Below, piece after piece: positions 1 through 14,386 of a stretch of DNA of 64,000 bases. The notes below the pieces were generated by a model. That model ran no database searches, had not been told where the DNA came from, and was given only the letters and a program-made list of their open reading frames with translations. The DNA comes from Monosporascus cannonballus (lineage: Eukaryota; Ascomycota; Sordariomycetes; Xylariales): NCBI GenBank assembly GCA_004154925.1, contig QJNS01000746.1, positions 186,001 through 250,000 on the forward strand, given 5' to 3'. The position numbers and the translations under genes are program-made. Every line of letters starts with the position of its first letter. Position 1 is the stretch's first letter.

Positions 1-3000
1 TTTTATAATTATATAAGTCGTAATTTTTATAAAATTACCTTATTATACAATATATATTTGGCCAAGAAAACTTTTCTAAAATACCGTTATCGTAATTGTT
101 TTATTACGGTAACTTATTATATAAGAATTATAAATATTTTATAATAAATATGTCCTATTTAATTTATAATTTAAAATCTAAAAGCGTTTCCGAAATTTAA
201 AAAAATATTAATATTTAAAAAATATTTTATAATTAATATTAATAATTTTAATTTTATTAAAAAGTCATGTTGTTTTTTATAATAACCTTAATAATACGGT
301 TGTAATTTTTATTATGTTTTAATATTATAATTTAAATTTTTTAAAAATTTTCGTAATATTAAAACATTTATATTTTTTTAAAATAACCCGTTATTTTTAA
401 TTTTAATATTATTAATTGTTATTATATTTTTAACGTATTTTTACTATTTCGTAAATAATATAAATAATAATTTATTTTTTATTAATTTAATTTTTCGTAC
501 GGTTTTCCGGTTATTATTTTTTCTAAGTATATTTTATTCTTTACGCAAAAATATATCTGCCTTAATATTTAAACGGCCAGCATAAAATTTAAAATAAAAT
601 TAAAAAAAATTAACTTTTTTAATTATTTTGTTTAATATTAATTTAAACTTTTAATAATTATAAAATATTTTCAATTTTTATAATCCGTAATAATTTTAAA
701 TGGGATTATTATATTATATAATTTTATATCTTACATTTTTAAACAATTTATTAGTATTAAAAATTCTTTATTATATATTTTATAATTAATTTTAATAAGT
801 ATTTAATTTTTAAAATAATATGTAACCGGATATAAAATTTTTAACTTATTAATTTAAAATAAATAATATTTGTATATTACTTTTATATAATTTATTTTTA
901 ATATTAGAAGTTTTTTAGAATTTTATTATATTAAAATAGGTTCCGTTATAAAAGTATTTTTAAAATATTTAAACGTTATTTTTTTTAAACAAAATAAAGG
1001 TCCTTTCCGGATTAAGGCTATTAACAGTACTAATATATCTACATAATAGGTTATAAAATCGTAATAAAAATTTGCGAACCCTAAAAAATTTATTTTTTAA
1101 TCGTACGTAATTTCTCGGGGTTTATTTATATTCTTTTTTCGACGTTTATAATAAATCTAAAATATTTTATTGTTTCTATAGCAAATTCGCATTTGAAAAT
1201 ATTCATATTTAAACTTGCTTTTCTTAAACGATTTAAAATCTTTTTTATTTTTTATATATAATTCTTCTTAGATTTAGGAAAAAAATAAGAATATTATCCA
1301 TATACGCTAAGCAAAAAACGTCGAAATACTTTTTTAAAACTCCGTTAATATATCGTTAAAAGATTTCGGAAACCCTATATAAATCAAACGGTATTATTGG
1401 TTACTTATATAAGCCAAAACGTATTTAAAATACTGTTTTTTACTCGTTTTTTTAAATTTTAATCTTATAAAACGTTATTTGAACGTTTATTTTCGTAAAT
1501 TATTTAATATAAAAAATAATTTTAAGGTTTCCGAAATAAGGGGTAAAAACTAGCGTTCCTTTTCGGTTATTATATTTAATACTTATTAATTATAATAAAA
1601 ACGTAATCTTGTTCCGGGTTTCTTTATAAATAAAACCGGAGCGCTTATAAATAAATTATTTACGTAAATATATTTTTTATTTATAAATTCCGTTAAGGTT
1701 TTCCTCAAAGTTAACAATATATCCCTAATTATATTATTTTCAGGCCTCTATAATACTGGTATTTTTTTTCTTATTTCGTTTTTATATAATAAAATCGCAT
1801 AATTCATTTCAAAACAAAATAAAAATAAAACGTTACTTAATTTTTTATACAATAATTTCCGAAATACTTTTAATTTAAACGGAAGCTTTTCGTTAACCTT
1901 TATTTTTTTAGGCGTTAACGCCTTATTAATATCGGCTAAAATAATTAAAAATAATTAAACGTTTTATTTAATCCCTTTAATTTTTTTATCCTTTAAAATT
2001 CCATTCCGAAAACGGTAATTAAAATTTTTTCGCCTTATAAATTAATTATACATTATTTTCTTAAACCTTATATCCTTTTTCGTAAACCCTTATATAACCT
2101 ATTACGCCTACCGTCAAAAAATGCTTTTATATTACGTATATAACGTCGTAATACTTTATTTAAGGTTTTCCAAAAATTAAAAAATTATTAAAGTTATTAA
2201 TAATATATATAAATATCTTATTTTTGAAACCGTTAATATTGATTTTTATATATATTATTTTCTTAAATTTCTTCCGTTATTATTAAGTTTTTTTCGAATT
2301 TCTTTTAATCCGCGTAATTTAATTAAAATACGCCATAACCGTAAACGTTTTACAAATATTTTGCTTATTACGGCAAAATATTTATATTCTTAATTAAAAA
2401 AGTGTTTTACGCATTTTTGAAATTTAATATATATATCGATAATAAATAAAATATCGTCTATATTTTGTTTCGCAATTTTTATTTCGGCCTAGGTCGCTTT
2501 TTGCTTCCGAACGTACTAATACTTAAGAATTACTTTTTTCTTTTTTCGTTTTCAAATTTTAACTTTTCCTTTTCGTACATTTTTAACAAATTAATTTTTC
2601 CTACAATTTTTTATTAATAAAAACGGGTAACGGTTCGCTTTATACTTAGGACGCCTATAATGCAGATAAAGGCCTTTCGCCTTAGAAACGTTTTATTTCT
2701 TTTAAATTATTTACCGTACATATTATTTCGGCATTAAAAGTAAAATTTAAAATCTATATTTTTACAGTTTTACTATCAAAAAACCCATTATATTTATATC
2801 ATTAGTTAAGTTATTTTCCGCTGAGTTATTACCGGCCGATTAAATTATTAAAAAATTAAATTCTTTTTTTGCCGTATTATTCCTTTAAGGCGTCCGGTAA
2901 TTTCCATTACCTTATTTACTTATATGTTATAATTTTTTAAAAAATTTATTGAAATTAAAATTTAAATAGGTTTTTTATTTAATACTTTTTTTTAAAAAAA

Positions 3001-4022
3001 CATAAATTTTATTTCCGTTAATCAAATAATCTTTCCTATATTTATTAATATTTTTTGGAATGAAAAATAAAATAACAAAAATTTACGTTATCGATTTACC
3101 TTAAATTCCGAAAACGTTCGGTTACTTTTTTTTCTATACCAATTATTATATTATTCGTATAATACCTAAAAAACCGACGGAGTTATAAATATTATTTAGG
3201 TTTCCAGTAATATACTAAATAATAACCCTGCGTTATATATTAATTTCGAATTTTTCGTATATAACGTAAAATTGCTTATAAATTTCTTTTACGAAAATAA
3301 CGTTTATCTTAAATTTATAAATTACGGATACGTATTATCCAAGGAACTTTTTTTTTATCCCGTCGAACTTTTTCGGCTAGGATAACAACTTCCGTTTAGC
3401 TTCTGTTATTAATTCGGTTATTTAAATTATTTTTGCGGAATGGCCGAATTACGCTTTTAATCGTTATTAAATCGAAAAAAATCGGTATTCGTAAAGATTA
3501 TTATGTTCTGAACTTATAACTAAATAATAAACTTTTATTAAGTAATTAAGCTGTTTTTAAATTATTCGGCCGTTTACATTAATTCCTTATTTGCCCTATA
3601 TTATGCTTTTATATGCTTATAGAACTAGGTTATCTTTTTTTTGGCTTTTTTCGAATTAGTAATTTATGCGTTATTTTATAGCCGTTATCGAACTTATTAA
3701 AATTTCCGTTATAGCATTAAATACCTTCTATAATTCTGGGTCGATATGGGCCTTTTATTGGGTCCCGTAAAAAACGTTCGAAAATTTTAACATCTAATTC
3801 TGAACGTTTCTTATTTTGCTACATAATAAGTTAAAAAATATATAAAAGGATTTACCTAAGCGGTTTATAATTAGTTACCAAAAAATATTTTCTAGTTAAA
3901 AAGAAAAAAATGGAAAATAAAAATACAGTTATATATATTCGCATATAAGGCGTTGCGTTAATGCTACCTGGTACCGGCGTTTATCCGGTGCTTTATAATA
4001 GGGCTCCACACAGCCCTATCAT
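1..4022 (-). mobile_element. Gypsy LTR retrotransposon, RIP-mutated, cut by window edge
   Basis: Read on the minus strand, this stretch gives degenerate Ty3/Gypsy Pol. The reverse transcriptase core lies at about 1200-1700, including APVLFIKKPG-like text and a YMDN box at 1293-1304 (family form YxDD, so the second Asp is lost). The post-RT GFANFY motif follows at about 1040-1080. The RNase H end (ITDYKN near 640-690, then an ADIFLRKE-like end near 540-580) comes next, so integrase should lie mostly beyond position 1. A plausible Gag start is near 3820. In-frame stops are mainly TAA/TAG of the kind RIP makes. It differs in motif wording from the chromoviruses at 26-55 kb, so it is probably another Gypsy lineage. 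Confidence 0.8.
3885..4022 (-). repeat. candidate 5' LTR of the minus-strand Gypsy, with twin hairpins
   Basis: On the minus strand the block starts TGATAGGGCT at 4022, has a TATA-like stretch near 3935, and is followed by a TTGGTAAC-type sequence that could be a primer-binding site before Gag. The first ~60 bases are much less AT-rich than their surroundings and hold two adjacent inverted repeats: ATAGGGCT/AGCCCTAT with a 6-nt loop, and ACCGG/CCGGT with a 7-nt loop. The LTR assignment rests on position and the TG start only; the partner LTR is outside the window and the inner boundary is a guess. Confidence 0.4.
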
Positions 4023-4759
4023 ATTAACCTTTTAATAATATTAATAACTTAAATATTTCGAGCAGTAAAATAAAGCGTGTTTCGGCTATAAATGCAGTAA
4101 ATAATATATATATATTATATAAAAATGTTTTCTACTAACGACAATACTTCATTAATTACAAAAATTAAATATCTATTAGTATATGTACTTAATCGCCTAG
4201 ATATTTATAATTTTACAATTGATTACGTTAACAGCGGCAGTAAAAATTACAAATCTCGTTATTTAAAACTTGCTAAATTTTAAATTTTAATAATGCACTA
4301 TTTTTAAACTATAAGTAATGTCGAATTATAAAATACATTTGATTTGATATTGAGAAAAAATTAGAATAATAAGTTGTCCGAGATATTTATTTAATAAAAT
4401 ATAATAACTTTACGAATTTGTTTTAATATAAACAACGTTATTAAACAAGTTATAGATAAAGCTTATTATATGGGTAAATAAAATTAAACAATAACAATAT
4501 AAAGATATATTAATTAATGCAAATGGAAAAAGTTTTAATAATAACGCTATTACGTTATAAAAAAGCAAATAAAATAGTTTTAAATATCCAGTTAATATAA
4601 TCGAAATGACTTTAAAGGTTTTAATAAAAACAATGATAACAAATTAAAAATAAAACGTTAATTAATTAATCGTTTAATGTGCGATGAGTAGTATTAATAA
4701 TAAAAACAATTTTAATAGAAAAACGAGATTAAATCATATTTTATTAAATCGAGAATGCT

Positions 4760-5000
4760 ATTATATAAGATATATTTAAGTTTAAAGTAAATTTCTAAGC
4801 TAAGAGTAGCTTATAGAAAATTATTATACTTTATACTTTATAAGATAAATATTATATCTAATATTTACAGTTAAGATAAATTGTACCTTAATTTCGTAAA
4901 ACTTTATTTTAAAACTAGCTGTTAGGCCTTCGTAAGCACGTAATTTCTCGATTAATATCGGCTTAGAAGGCTTATATACGTAGTTGCTAATAAGCTTCGA
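4760..5000. repeat. dispersed repeat, copy 1
   Basis: The core AAGGCTTATATACGTAGTTG (near 4970) recurs with RIP-type differences near 56850 as AGGCTTATATGCGTAGTTG. The upstream part (about 4820-4915) also resembles 57650-57755. The family is unknown; no coding content or clear ends were seen. Confidence 0.5.
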
Positions 5001-8000
5001 CTTTGGTAAATCTTATGCTCGTTATCTAGTTTGATAGAGTCGAAATATTCGGCTTTGTACAGCAAATCTTAAGGACAACCCTTGAGAATAACTATGAAGA
5101 TAACTATAATAATAAACCTTAGAGGTAAAGTTTAAGTGCGCATAAAAGGCTTTGCGCGCTGGCTCTAATTTTATGGTTAGAAATATTAGATGTTAGCTAA
5201 TAAAAGAATTAGAAATTTTAACCTTGATTGTTCCTGCGGTATTTTCTTAAGTTACAATTAATTATAATACTATGTCGTAAAATTTCAGATATATAATACT
5301 GGTAATTGGTTTTAGTAAAACTTTTAACGAAACTGTCTTGTTTATAATAATTTAATTCTATAAAGTTCTCGAGTAAAAGAAAACCGTGAACATTTTTAAT
5401 CATACTAAAAGATTTATGTTAAAAAATCAATCTCGGCTTTTGATATTCGAACACTGTTTAATTTACGATAATAATATAAGATAATATTATATACTGCGTT
5501 TTAAATAAAATTAAAGTAATAATAATATATCAAATAAAATATTTAATAAACAAATCTCTTTTCTTTTTAAAGAATGTTAAAAAAATATGTATTTATTTAT
5601 ATCATTATTTAAAAAGTGGCGAATAATGCTGGCTGATACCTTAAAATTTGAAAAAAATATTAAATAAATTAACTCGATATTTTATTAATGTTGTATAAGA
5701 AACAATATTTGAAACTACATTAAATATAGTCTTATATATAAAAATGTATAAACACGTAAATATTAATTTAATATAGTAATAGAGTTCTGAGTGTTATAAA
5801 CATAATAATATTAAAAATTAAATAACATATTTTTATAAATATTATTAATATTACATTTTTACAAATAAAAATATAATATTAGTTTAATAATTAGCAACTA
5901 GTTAATAAAGCTTAGTTTATTTGTTTTTTAATAAAGATGTTAATAAATATAACATTAAATTTTTTTAAATTTTTAATAAATATTGTTAGTAGTTAAAAGA
6001 GATAAACTATTACTTCGTTTTAACTAGAATTTTATAAGATAAAAATGTCGATTATTTACTATTTTTCAAAATAATAAATAAATAAAATTTAAAACTCTAC
6101 TTTTGACATTCTTATAATAAAGCTAAATTGATTAAATATATATATTACACAGAAATTGAAATTATATATCATATCAATAGAAATAAATATATCAGATATG
6201 TATTATGTCAGACAGTATATAATTACAATTATAAAACCATAAAATAAATTTTAAATAAAGTTTAACTTAAAATTTAACATCTACGTAAATAATTTCAATA
6301 AAAAGCGTAGATTATCCTCGAATATATAAATATTAAGGAAAACTATAATTAATTAAAAGTTATCTTATGTTTGAAAATATTTGTTAATAATATCTGAAAA
6401 TCGCAAAATTTTAATATTATTTATAAAATATTATAAATTTAAATCTTTTAAAATTTTATATAAATGTATATTCGCGTAAAACGCGTCAAACAAATAGCAT
6501 TCTACGTATATAAAATATATTTATTGATAGAACTTTAAGGACTAGACAACCTACATATGTTAATTCTATTTAAACAGGGATAGAATGATAAAAAGTACCG
6601 GATTGAATCTTATATTTTAATTTTAAAATTCAAAAATAAAGTATAAACCGGAAAATACTATTAAATATAGTAATAATTGAAATTATATGATTTCAATGAA
6701 GTAAATACTATATTAATTCAAAATATATAAAAATTGAAAACAAACTTTAATAAAGAAATAAATGAAATATAAAAAATATAAATATTATAATAATATTGAT
6801 ATATATTAAATAGAATACGGCTTATTTAAATGTTCAAAAAAGATAATTAAGTTATATCTACAACAAACCAAAACAATGTTAATAGATTAACACAATAAAT
6901 AATGATATATAAAATTAATAATAATTATTTAATAGTTTAAAAATTGAGAAAAAATATATTATTATTAAATAGCACTCAAACGTAACATATTTAATAAAAG
7001 TCTAATTTATTTGATTACTGTTATAAATGGGTATTTTGTTAATAAGTTATAAATAAGCGTATAATAATCAATCGTTTTTATTAAAGTTTTTAAGAAGTTT
7101 CAAAATAGCATATACGGTAATAGATATGAAATTCACAGTAAATCGATTAATGAATTAAAAAAATTATTAAAATCAATAAAAAAGCCGAAAATTATGATTA
7201 ATGTAAATCTATTTACAAAATATCAAAACCGCGTGAAATTAATAATTTTTGAGCATTTCTTATACGTTTTAACCTATAATGTTAAACGAGGCCTTATCGC
7301 CGGCATTAAATATCTATTATATAACCGTTTTATAGCTATAAACTATTTAGATAAATTTATTACAGCAAAATAAAATACAATAATGAGTCAATTAGAACCG
7401 TGCGCCCACCTATTTCTTACCAAAACATAGACTTTTTATACCGGATATAATAATACAAATAAATTAAATAAAATTAAGCAAAAACAATAGATTTATAGAA
7501 CTTCGACTAACTTGACTATTTTTATATAATACGTTAAGTATTATAATAAATGCTGAAATTATCGTTACGAAAATATTCATTTACGCATTATTACATAGAA
7601 TTTGAAATTTTTACTATGTAAAAAGTTATTACTGCGTAAAATTTTACTTTCTATTCGCAGACAATACAATTAAAATAATACTTAACTATAAAAACAAAAC
7701 ATATATATATTAATTTATGCCTAGATATTCGTCTCATATTTTTACATTTTTTGTAATTTATTATAATAAAGTGAAAATGGTATGTTTAGGTGAGAAGTCG
7801 GCCTGTGCACGATTCCATTTGATCTCCAAATGTAATTTAATCGGAATTTAAGTTGTTACCAAATGTTAACAAAAAAGAATTGCGACTTAAAACTTTAAAC
7901 ATAATATTAAATATAATATAAATAGTACTATTCTATTTATATAACGATAATACGGCGTTTACTTAGCGACGAATTTTGTTAACGGTTATAAATGTAATTT

Positions 8001-8289
8001 TTTAATATATATATATATATATATATTCATAACGGTAATATATTAAAACCGTTCGAAAAAAGTAAAATAATAAATATAAATAATAGATTAATTCATGTTC
8101 GAAACAAGAAAATTTAAAATAATATATTGATATGTCAGAATTTGGTAATAATAACTTGATTTCTAAAAAAAGAATACATCGGAGATACTCTTAATTAAGG
8201 AGATATACAGCAAGAATCTTAACATTATTCAGTCTCTAGAACCTGCTGTATCATATATAAATCATACTCTAATCATAGTAATTACAGTA

Positions 8290-8381
8290 TAATTTGTATT
8301 TTTCGTCTTATAGATTATGAAATTATTTTCAATCCGAATTTTGCGAAAAATAAAAGATATATTATCGAAAAATACAAATTA
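8290..8381. repeat. perfect 16-bp inverted repeat, MITE-like hairpin
   Basis: TAATTTGTATTTTTCG at 8290-8305 is exactly inverted at 8366-8381, leaving a 60-base spacer. A perfect 16-bp arm pair is notable in this degenerate DNA, but AT-rich sequence makes chance inverted repeats commoner. No convincing target duplication is seen. Confidence 0.4.
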
Positions 8382-11300
8382 TTAATCGAACTATAACAAT
8401 TTATTGAAAAGATATTTAATTAATATTACAGCCCTAGTGTTTTAATATTCTACGAAGGTATATACTAATCGAATATCTGAGATTTCGGGTTTGTTTTGGT
8501 ACTTTACTAATAGAAAGAGTAGAATTGTTTTAGTACTAGTATTCTATGTCGAATATATTTTTTCCGAAATGCGCTAATATTTCTATTTATATTTAGGTTG
8601 TTTTTCCAAGTTTGGTTTTTTGGTTTTAATATGGTATATATGTCAAGTTTTGTATTACTGCGTTCTAGTACTACTTATTTTATTTATATATTTCTCTTTT
8701 ATTTCTTTTATTTTTTCGACTTTTTCTTAAACTTTTCATAATATTATATACGGTTATCGTCTAAAGTACTATTTTAATTTTTGTTACAGTATTATTCGTT
8801 ATATTAGTTATATATATAATTGTTAAAATTTTTAAAAGAAATTATTTATAATTTCAACAGCTGAATACTAATATATATTAGGTTAGTAAGTTTAAAATTT
8901 TGATTATTTTAAGAATTAAAATACTTTATGATCGTTATTTCGTTTAATATTTTTAATTGGTTTTTAAATATTTGCTAAAAGGTTTTTTTTCTTATTTTAT
9001 ATTTCGTTTTTATAACTTAAAGAAAAAAGTTGTAAACGTATTTTTTAATATTAGTTTTCAGGAGAATTTTACCTAAATTCTTTGTATTAATTATATTATA
9101 TGTTTTTATACTTAAAGAGTTGTTTTAAATATTATCGCAGTTATTTATATATCAGCGCGTATTTTATAAATTTTTACAAGTTATTTAAACATTTAATTTT
9201 ATTAACTATTATGTTAGAAAGTTTATAAAATAAGTTAATAAAATTCCGCACGTACGAATTATTTAGGTTAGGGATTTGAATTTTGTTTTTTAATTTTAAT
9301 AATAAGATTTATCAGTTTAATTATTAAACTGTACGTATTATTATTATTAACAGCGTTCGATTAGATTTGTATATAATTACGTTACGTTATTATATTATGC
9401 GTATTTTGACTATACGAATTTGTAACCAGCCTAATAATAATCGGTTTATTTCTAGTTTTCCTAGTTATTTATAATTATCCAATATTATTAGACTTTTTTT
9501 GAGTTCCGTTAAAATATAAGCGTTTTTATCTTTAATTTTTATTTTAAAATAACACTTTTTAAAAATTTATAAAAAGCGTTGTATTTATACTATTAATAAA
9601 CTAAAAAATTGACTTTTTAATATTTATATCTATCTATATTGAAAAGTAGAATTTAAAATAATATTAATAACTTCTTTATTTATTTTCTTGTTATAGTTTA
9701 TATTTCGAATTTTCTATGAAATGTATTTATTGCTTATTTAATTTGATTTTAATAAATATTAATAGTCTCGAAAATAAATATAAATTATTTATATATAAGT
9801 ATTCTGAATTTTAGTTTTCATTTTTTTCGACCTCTTATTTTATTTAGTTAGTATTTAGGTTAATTGAAAATGTTTATCATCATTATTTAAACCGAGTTAC
9901 GCGTTAGGTTATATTTATAATAAATATTGAAAACATTCCAGTTACGATTTGTTTAAAAGAATTAAATAGTAAATATTTATAATCATTGTTGTTTTTTTTT
10001 AAAAAAATGAATTTAATGCCTTTGTTTTACTGTTTATTATTTTTGTTTTGTTAGTTCTGCTAATAAAATTTCGTTATTTGTATTTTATTTACCTTAATAT
10101 ACAAATGTAGACTTTTGCTAACTAAATATACATAAAATAAAAGCTAATAACAAATTATTTTCTATACGTATATATTTATAACTAAAAAATCTTGTTAGTA
10201 ATCGAATATTTGCTTGTAATATTTTAATATTTGCTTACTTTATAAAGATGTATTATTTGTCAATATATACTAATTATATAATGGTTATATAAAAGTAATA
10301 TTTTAATTTTTATTTATATTTATATATAGTTTATTCTGGAATATTATATTATTTTGTATTTATATACGTAATATTAGCTACAGAAATGTATTAATTAAAT
10401 TGAATAGCTTTGTTAAGGCACGAACTAAATTATTATAAATCTGTTCTTTGGTGGAATTTCTACTTAATATATATAATGCTTCTTTAACAAGAAACGGTTT
10501 TTACAAGAATAAAAAAAATTATGTTTTAATATAAAAAAGTCATATTCTTTCAAATATATATATTTTTTTTAAAAACGAAAAGCCTCTGATTAAGTATTTA
10601 TTATATTAAAAACGTTTTTATAATTTGAAGCTTTTTCGAAAAGCGAAGAAAAGGTATATTATTTAGAATGGTCTTTTTTACCTAGTAGAATTTTTAGATT
10701 TTTTAATATAATCGAAAACGCTTTTCAGTAAATTCTAAAATCCGTTAAATTTAAGTAAGGTATATATTCGTATCGGAGGTATAAAATAGTTCTTTATGTA
10801 AAAACGTACGTTATTATAATTAAATATTAGCTCTTTAATTATATCTTATTAAAAATGAAAAAATATACTTTTTTTAATAATAATAGTTGTTGTTAATAAA
10901 AAGTTTTAATTTTTTTCTAAATAATCTGAGTTTCGTTGTATCGTTATCGATATAAGTTAAACGGCTTTTATTTCTATTAAAAATGCTAAACCGCTAATTT
11001 GTGGCGTATTTTAGCGATACTCGATTAAAATCTTTTAATATAACAGTAATAAAAAATGTTTCAAACAGATTTTTACTTATTTTCGATTACGCAAAAATAC
11101 AAGGTGCCTTTTTATATTTCTTACATATAATCTAAGATTGTTAGAAATTATATTTATTGATTATGAAAAAATATTTTTAAAATTTAATATTATTTTAAAA
11201 ATATAAAAATATAATTTAACTATTAATTTACAGCGGCGCGTATTATCGAGAGGTGTATTTTGATATTAATTTCGAAAACGTATATTTGTATTTAATAAAT

Positions 11301-12840
11301 TTAGATAATGTTAATAACATTTATTATAATATATAAAAAGTTATTTGTATATTTATTAAAAATACGATTTTTATAACCACTTTGAATATATTCAAAATAA
11401 TGAAACTTCACTTATATTATTAGTATTTTAACCGATGCGAATATTTAAGACAATGAATGTAATAATATAAGTTATAATGCTATTATTTAAATATAAAATT
11501 AATATCTAGATTTATTTAATTATACATTATAAAATATTCAAGTTATTAGTATTTTAATATGTTTAGTCCGTATTTTTATTATATTTATTGTTTTTTAATC
11601 AATTTTCTATATTACTTTGCTTTTATACGTATTGATTTGCGTGATTTGAAATAAGGTGTATTACGGCTAAAAACTATTAATATTATAAAATTAAGAACAT
11701 TATTATATTTCGTTATATTTTTGTTAGATATTTGAAAAGTAATTAAGTTTTTTTCTTACTGAAACATATTTATTCAGTTTATATTTAATAATTTATATTA
11801 CATTATATTAATTGTACTAAATAAAAGTATTATATATAACTTCTTTAAAATTATTATAATATTCGATTATATTTAGCCCTAACTTAGAACAGTTTATTTT
11901 GTTTTATTTAATATTAATAAATTTCTCTTTTTATTAAAAGTTTTAAGTATGTATATATTAATAGTTTAAAAAATTTTTTATTAATTTCAGTTATTTTTAG
12001 TTTCGAAAATTTTGAATAATATTAGTAAAGCGATTTAACGAGGACATCACGTGAAAAAATTTAAACACTAATAAAGTAGATTATTTATAAAAAAAACCAA
12101 ATGGTTTATCTTTTTAATAAAAAGTTAATATTTATAAAAAATTGCTGTTTAAAAACATTTATTAATACAACACGAATTACGTTTTTAATAAATGCTAGAA
12201 ATTTAAAAAATACTGTTTAAAAATACTTATTATAAAGAAATATAAATCCTGTAACTACTAAAAAGGTAAACGTAAATAATCGATGTTAATAATAGCTAAA
12301 AGTAACTATTATACAAAAGATAAATCAGAGAAACAAAAATATCGCATGTATAATAAATTCGAATATGATGTATATGTTTATAAAAAAAGCGGTAAATACG
12401 TTTAACAAAAAAGAATCTCATTAGTTAAAATTAATATATAGCGTTATAATTACTATGTTTGAATATGTTTTTTTGCATAGCTAAAAAAACCACGCGATAA
12501 GCGTATTTATATAAGATATTTATATAATACGTTATTATCAATACTTTATTAAAATTATATTAACTAATAATCACATTTTAAATTTTATTATTAATTAACC
12601 AATTCAAGATAGAAAAATATATAACCGCGTTTTAATATATTAGCCGAAATTGAAATATTTTTATTAAAATACAATCGTAATTTTAAAACTATTACAATAA
12701 CTAGTTTAAAATCTTAGAATTAGATAATACTAAGTTTAATTATAAGCTTATAATTTTAATTTTTATTAATTTAATAGCTTGCATTCTATTGTAATTCGCT
12801 ATAACAATTTCATGATATATATAACGTTATCGAAATATTA

Positions 12841-13012
12841 CTTGAAATATTCCGAATGTTCGAGCCTTGCAGAACTAGCTGAGGTTAACATGTAGTGCGA
12901 CTTTGTCTGTTCCTTGAAATTCTTAACCTGAAGTTAAACTTGTCTTATTACTTACTCACGTACTCACATTATTTTACTTAACAACATTGCAGGTCCTCAG
13001 TGATCGTTGACA
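12841..13012 (+). promoter_or_regulatory. promoter and leader of the APS kinase gene
   Basis: Sequence composition switches from AT-rich to balanced at about 12840, so only ~170 bases separate the isochore edge from the start codon. A CAG at 12989-12991, preceded by a pyrimidine/A-rich tract, could be a leader-intron acceptor; this is not certain. No TATA box is obvious. Confidence 0.35.
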
Positions 13013-13935
13013 ATGGCGACGTAAGTTGCATTAAGCTGAGAACCCAATTTCCCATCAACGAAGAACCTCACCTTCCCCAAGTTTCCCCCTCCTCTTCCCC
13101 ACTTCTCTGCTCCCCATCATCATCAGAGGCTCGGGTGTTCATCAGTCATAGACAACAATGTACGGCCAAATACCAGAGAGACGGGTGTAAAGTTTGTGGG
13201 GGTGTGGAAGAGATGTGGTACATGCTGACGCGAAGCTTGGTAATCTTTTAGCAATATTGTGTGGCACCCGTCCCTATCACGAAAGGAGCGCATTGAGTGC
13301 CGCAAGCAAAAGGGCTTTACCATCTGGTTTACCGGCCTCTCTGCCTCGGGCAAGTCCACTGTTGCCACAGCCCTAGAGCAGCATCTGCTTCACTTGGGCT
13401 TAGCTGCCTATCGTCTCGATGGCGATAATGTGCGCTTTGGATTGAACAAGGACCTTGGCTTCTCTGACAAGGACCGCGTCGAAAATATTCGAAGGATCGG
13501 CGAGGTGTGTAGCAACGCCAGCCACCCCTTGTCGGAAGGACAGCTTCGGTTAATAGTACCGCATCTTAGGTCGCGAAACTCTTTGCTGACTCGGCAACCA
13601 TCGCCATCACATCATTTATCTCCCCCTTCAAGGCCGACCGCCAGATTGCCCGTGATTTGCATTCCATCGCCCAGGGCGAAGATGAGCCGATCCCCTTTAT
13701 CGAGGTGTTTGCCGACATCCCCCTTGAGGTCGCCGAGCAGCGTGATCCAAAGGGGCTCTACAAAAAGGCTAGGGCGGGAGAGATCCCTCACTTCACTGGC
13801 ATTAGTTCCCCTTACGAAGCTCCAGAAAATGCCGAGGTCATCATCAAGACCCACGAGCAAAGCGTCGAAGAGTGCGTGGCCACTATCGTCCAATGGCTGG
13901 AAGACAAGGGTCTCATCTCCCTCTCCACTAAGTGA
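13013..13935 (+). CDS. met14: adenylylsulfate (APS) kinase
   Basis: Phosphorylates adenosine 5'-phosphosulfate with ATP to make PAPS, the second activation step of cytosolic sulfate assimilation toward cysteine and methionine. Model: exons 13013-13020, 13252-13504 and 13570-13935, joined in frame to 208 residues, the usual length of fungal APS kinases. The eight-base first exon (ATG GCG AC, then GTAAGT) is needed to give the family N-terminus MATNIVWHPS; its intron ends TTTTAG and has a GCTGAC branch site. Seen: Walker [10 protein letters not shown] (31-39), DGDNVR (59-64), FISPF (103-107) and [10 protein letters not shown] (146-155). The second intron (65 nt) has a GTGTGT donor. The gene is convergent with the V-ATPase gene. 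No RIP damage is visible although the isochore ends just upstream. Confidence 0.95.
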
Positions 13936-14386
13936 ACGACTATCCCCTGGCTACTCGAGTTGTTAGGGGTGTTTGAGAAAATGGGTTAGAAAGATAAGTG
14001 GGCAGAAAAGCAAAGAGCGATGTAGATAAAACCATGCATATATCTGTACGCATACGATATAGATGTGTGTTTCTGTATGTGGGTGGGGATAAATGTACGA
14101 AGCAACAGGGTCGAGATTTCGCGCGCTTGTCATGGCCGGTCGTGGTCGTGTGGTTGTTGGGTAGGACAACTAAGCCGGACTAGATATATCTATATGCGGG
14201 AGTGCACTTTTGGCCAGGATCATGGAGTTTTTCACCGAAGTGGCAGATAAATTGTCCAAGTAGCCGCCATCATCACATGTGTAATAGCCCAGGCCCCCCT
14301 CCCCCTTCAATGTCTACTCGTGTGGGCATCGACCTTCAGCCACACGGCAGCTGAGTGAGAGACGATAGAAAGGGCACACACACTCT
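13936..14386. other. convergent intergenic region
   Basis: 451 bases between the stop codons of the APS kinase and V-ATPase subunit C genes, holding both 3' UTRs and presumably both termination regions. No ORF with coding character and no repeat was seen. Confidence 0.7.

Larger units (their letters stand above)
4023..12840. other. AT-rich isochore without recognisable genes
   Basis: No open frame of plausible coding quality is visible. The DNA is dominated by A/T runs with scattered CG dinucleotides, as expected of old RIP-mutated repeats. Recognisable pieces inside it are a dispersed repeat near 4760-5000, an (AT)n run at about 8005-8026 and a hairpin at 8290-8381. Slightly less AT-rich patches occur at about 4920-5160 and 7790-7850. 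I could not assign the rest to a transposon family. Confidence 0.75.

Noticed and set aside
13194..13966. Overlapping open frames in other phases across the APS kinase gene.
   Set aside because: They are shadow frames running through introns and exons; only the three-exon model gives the conserved protein.
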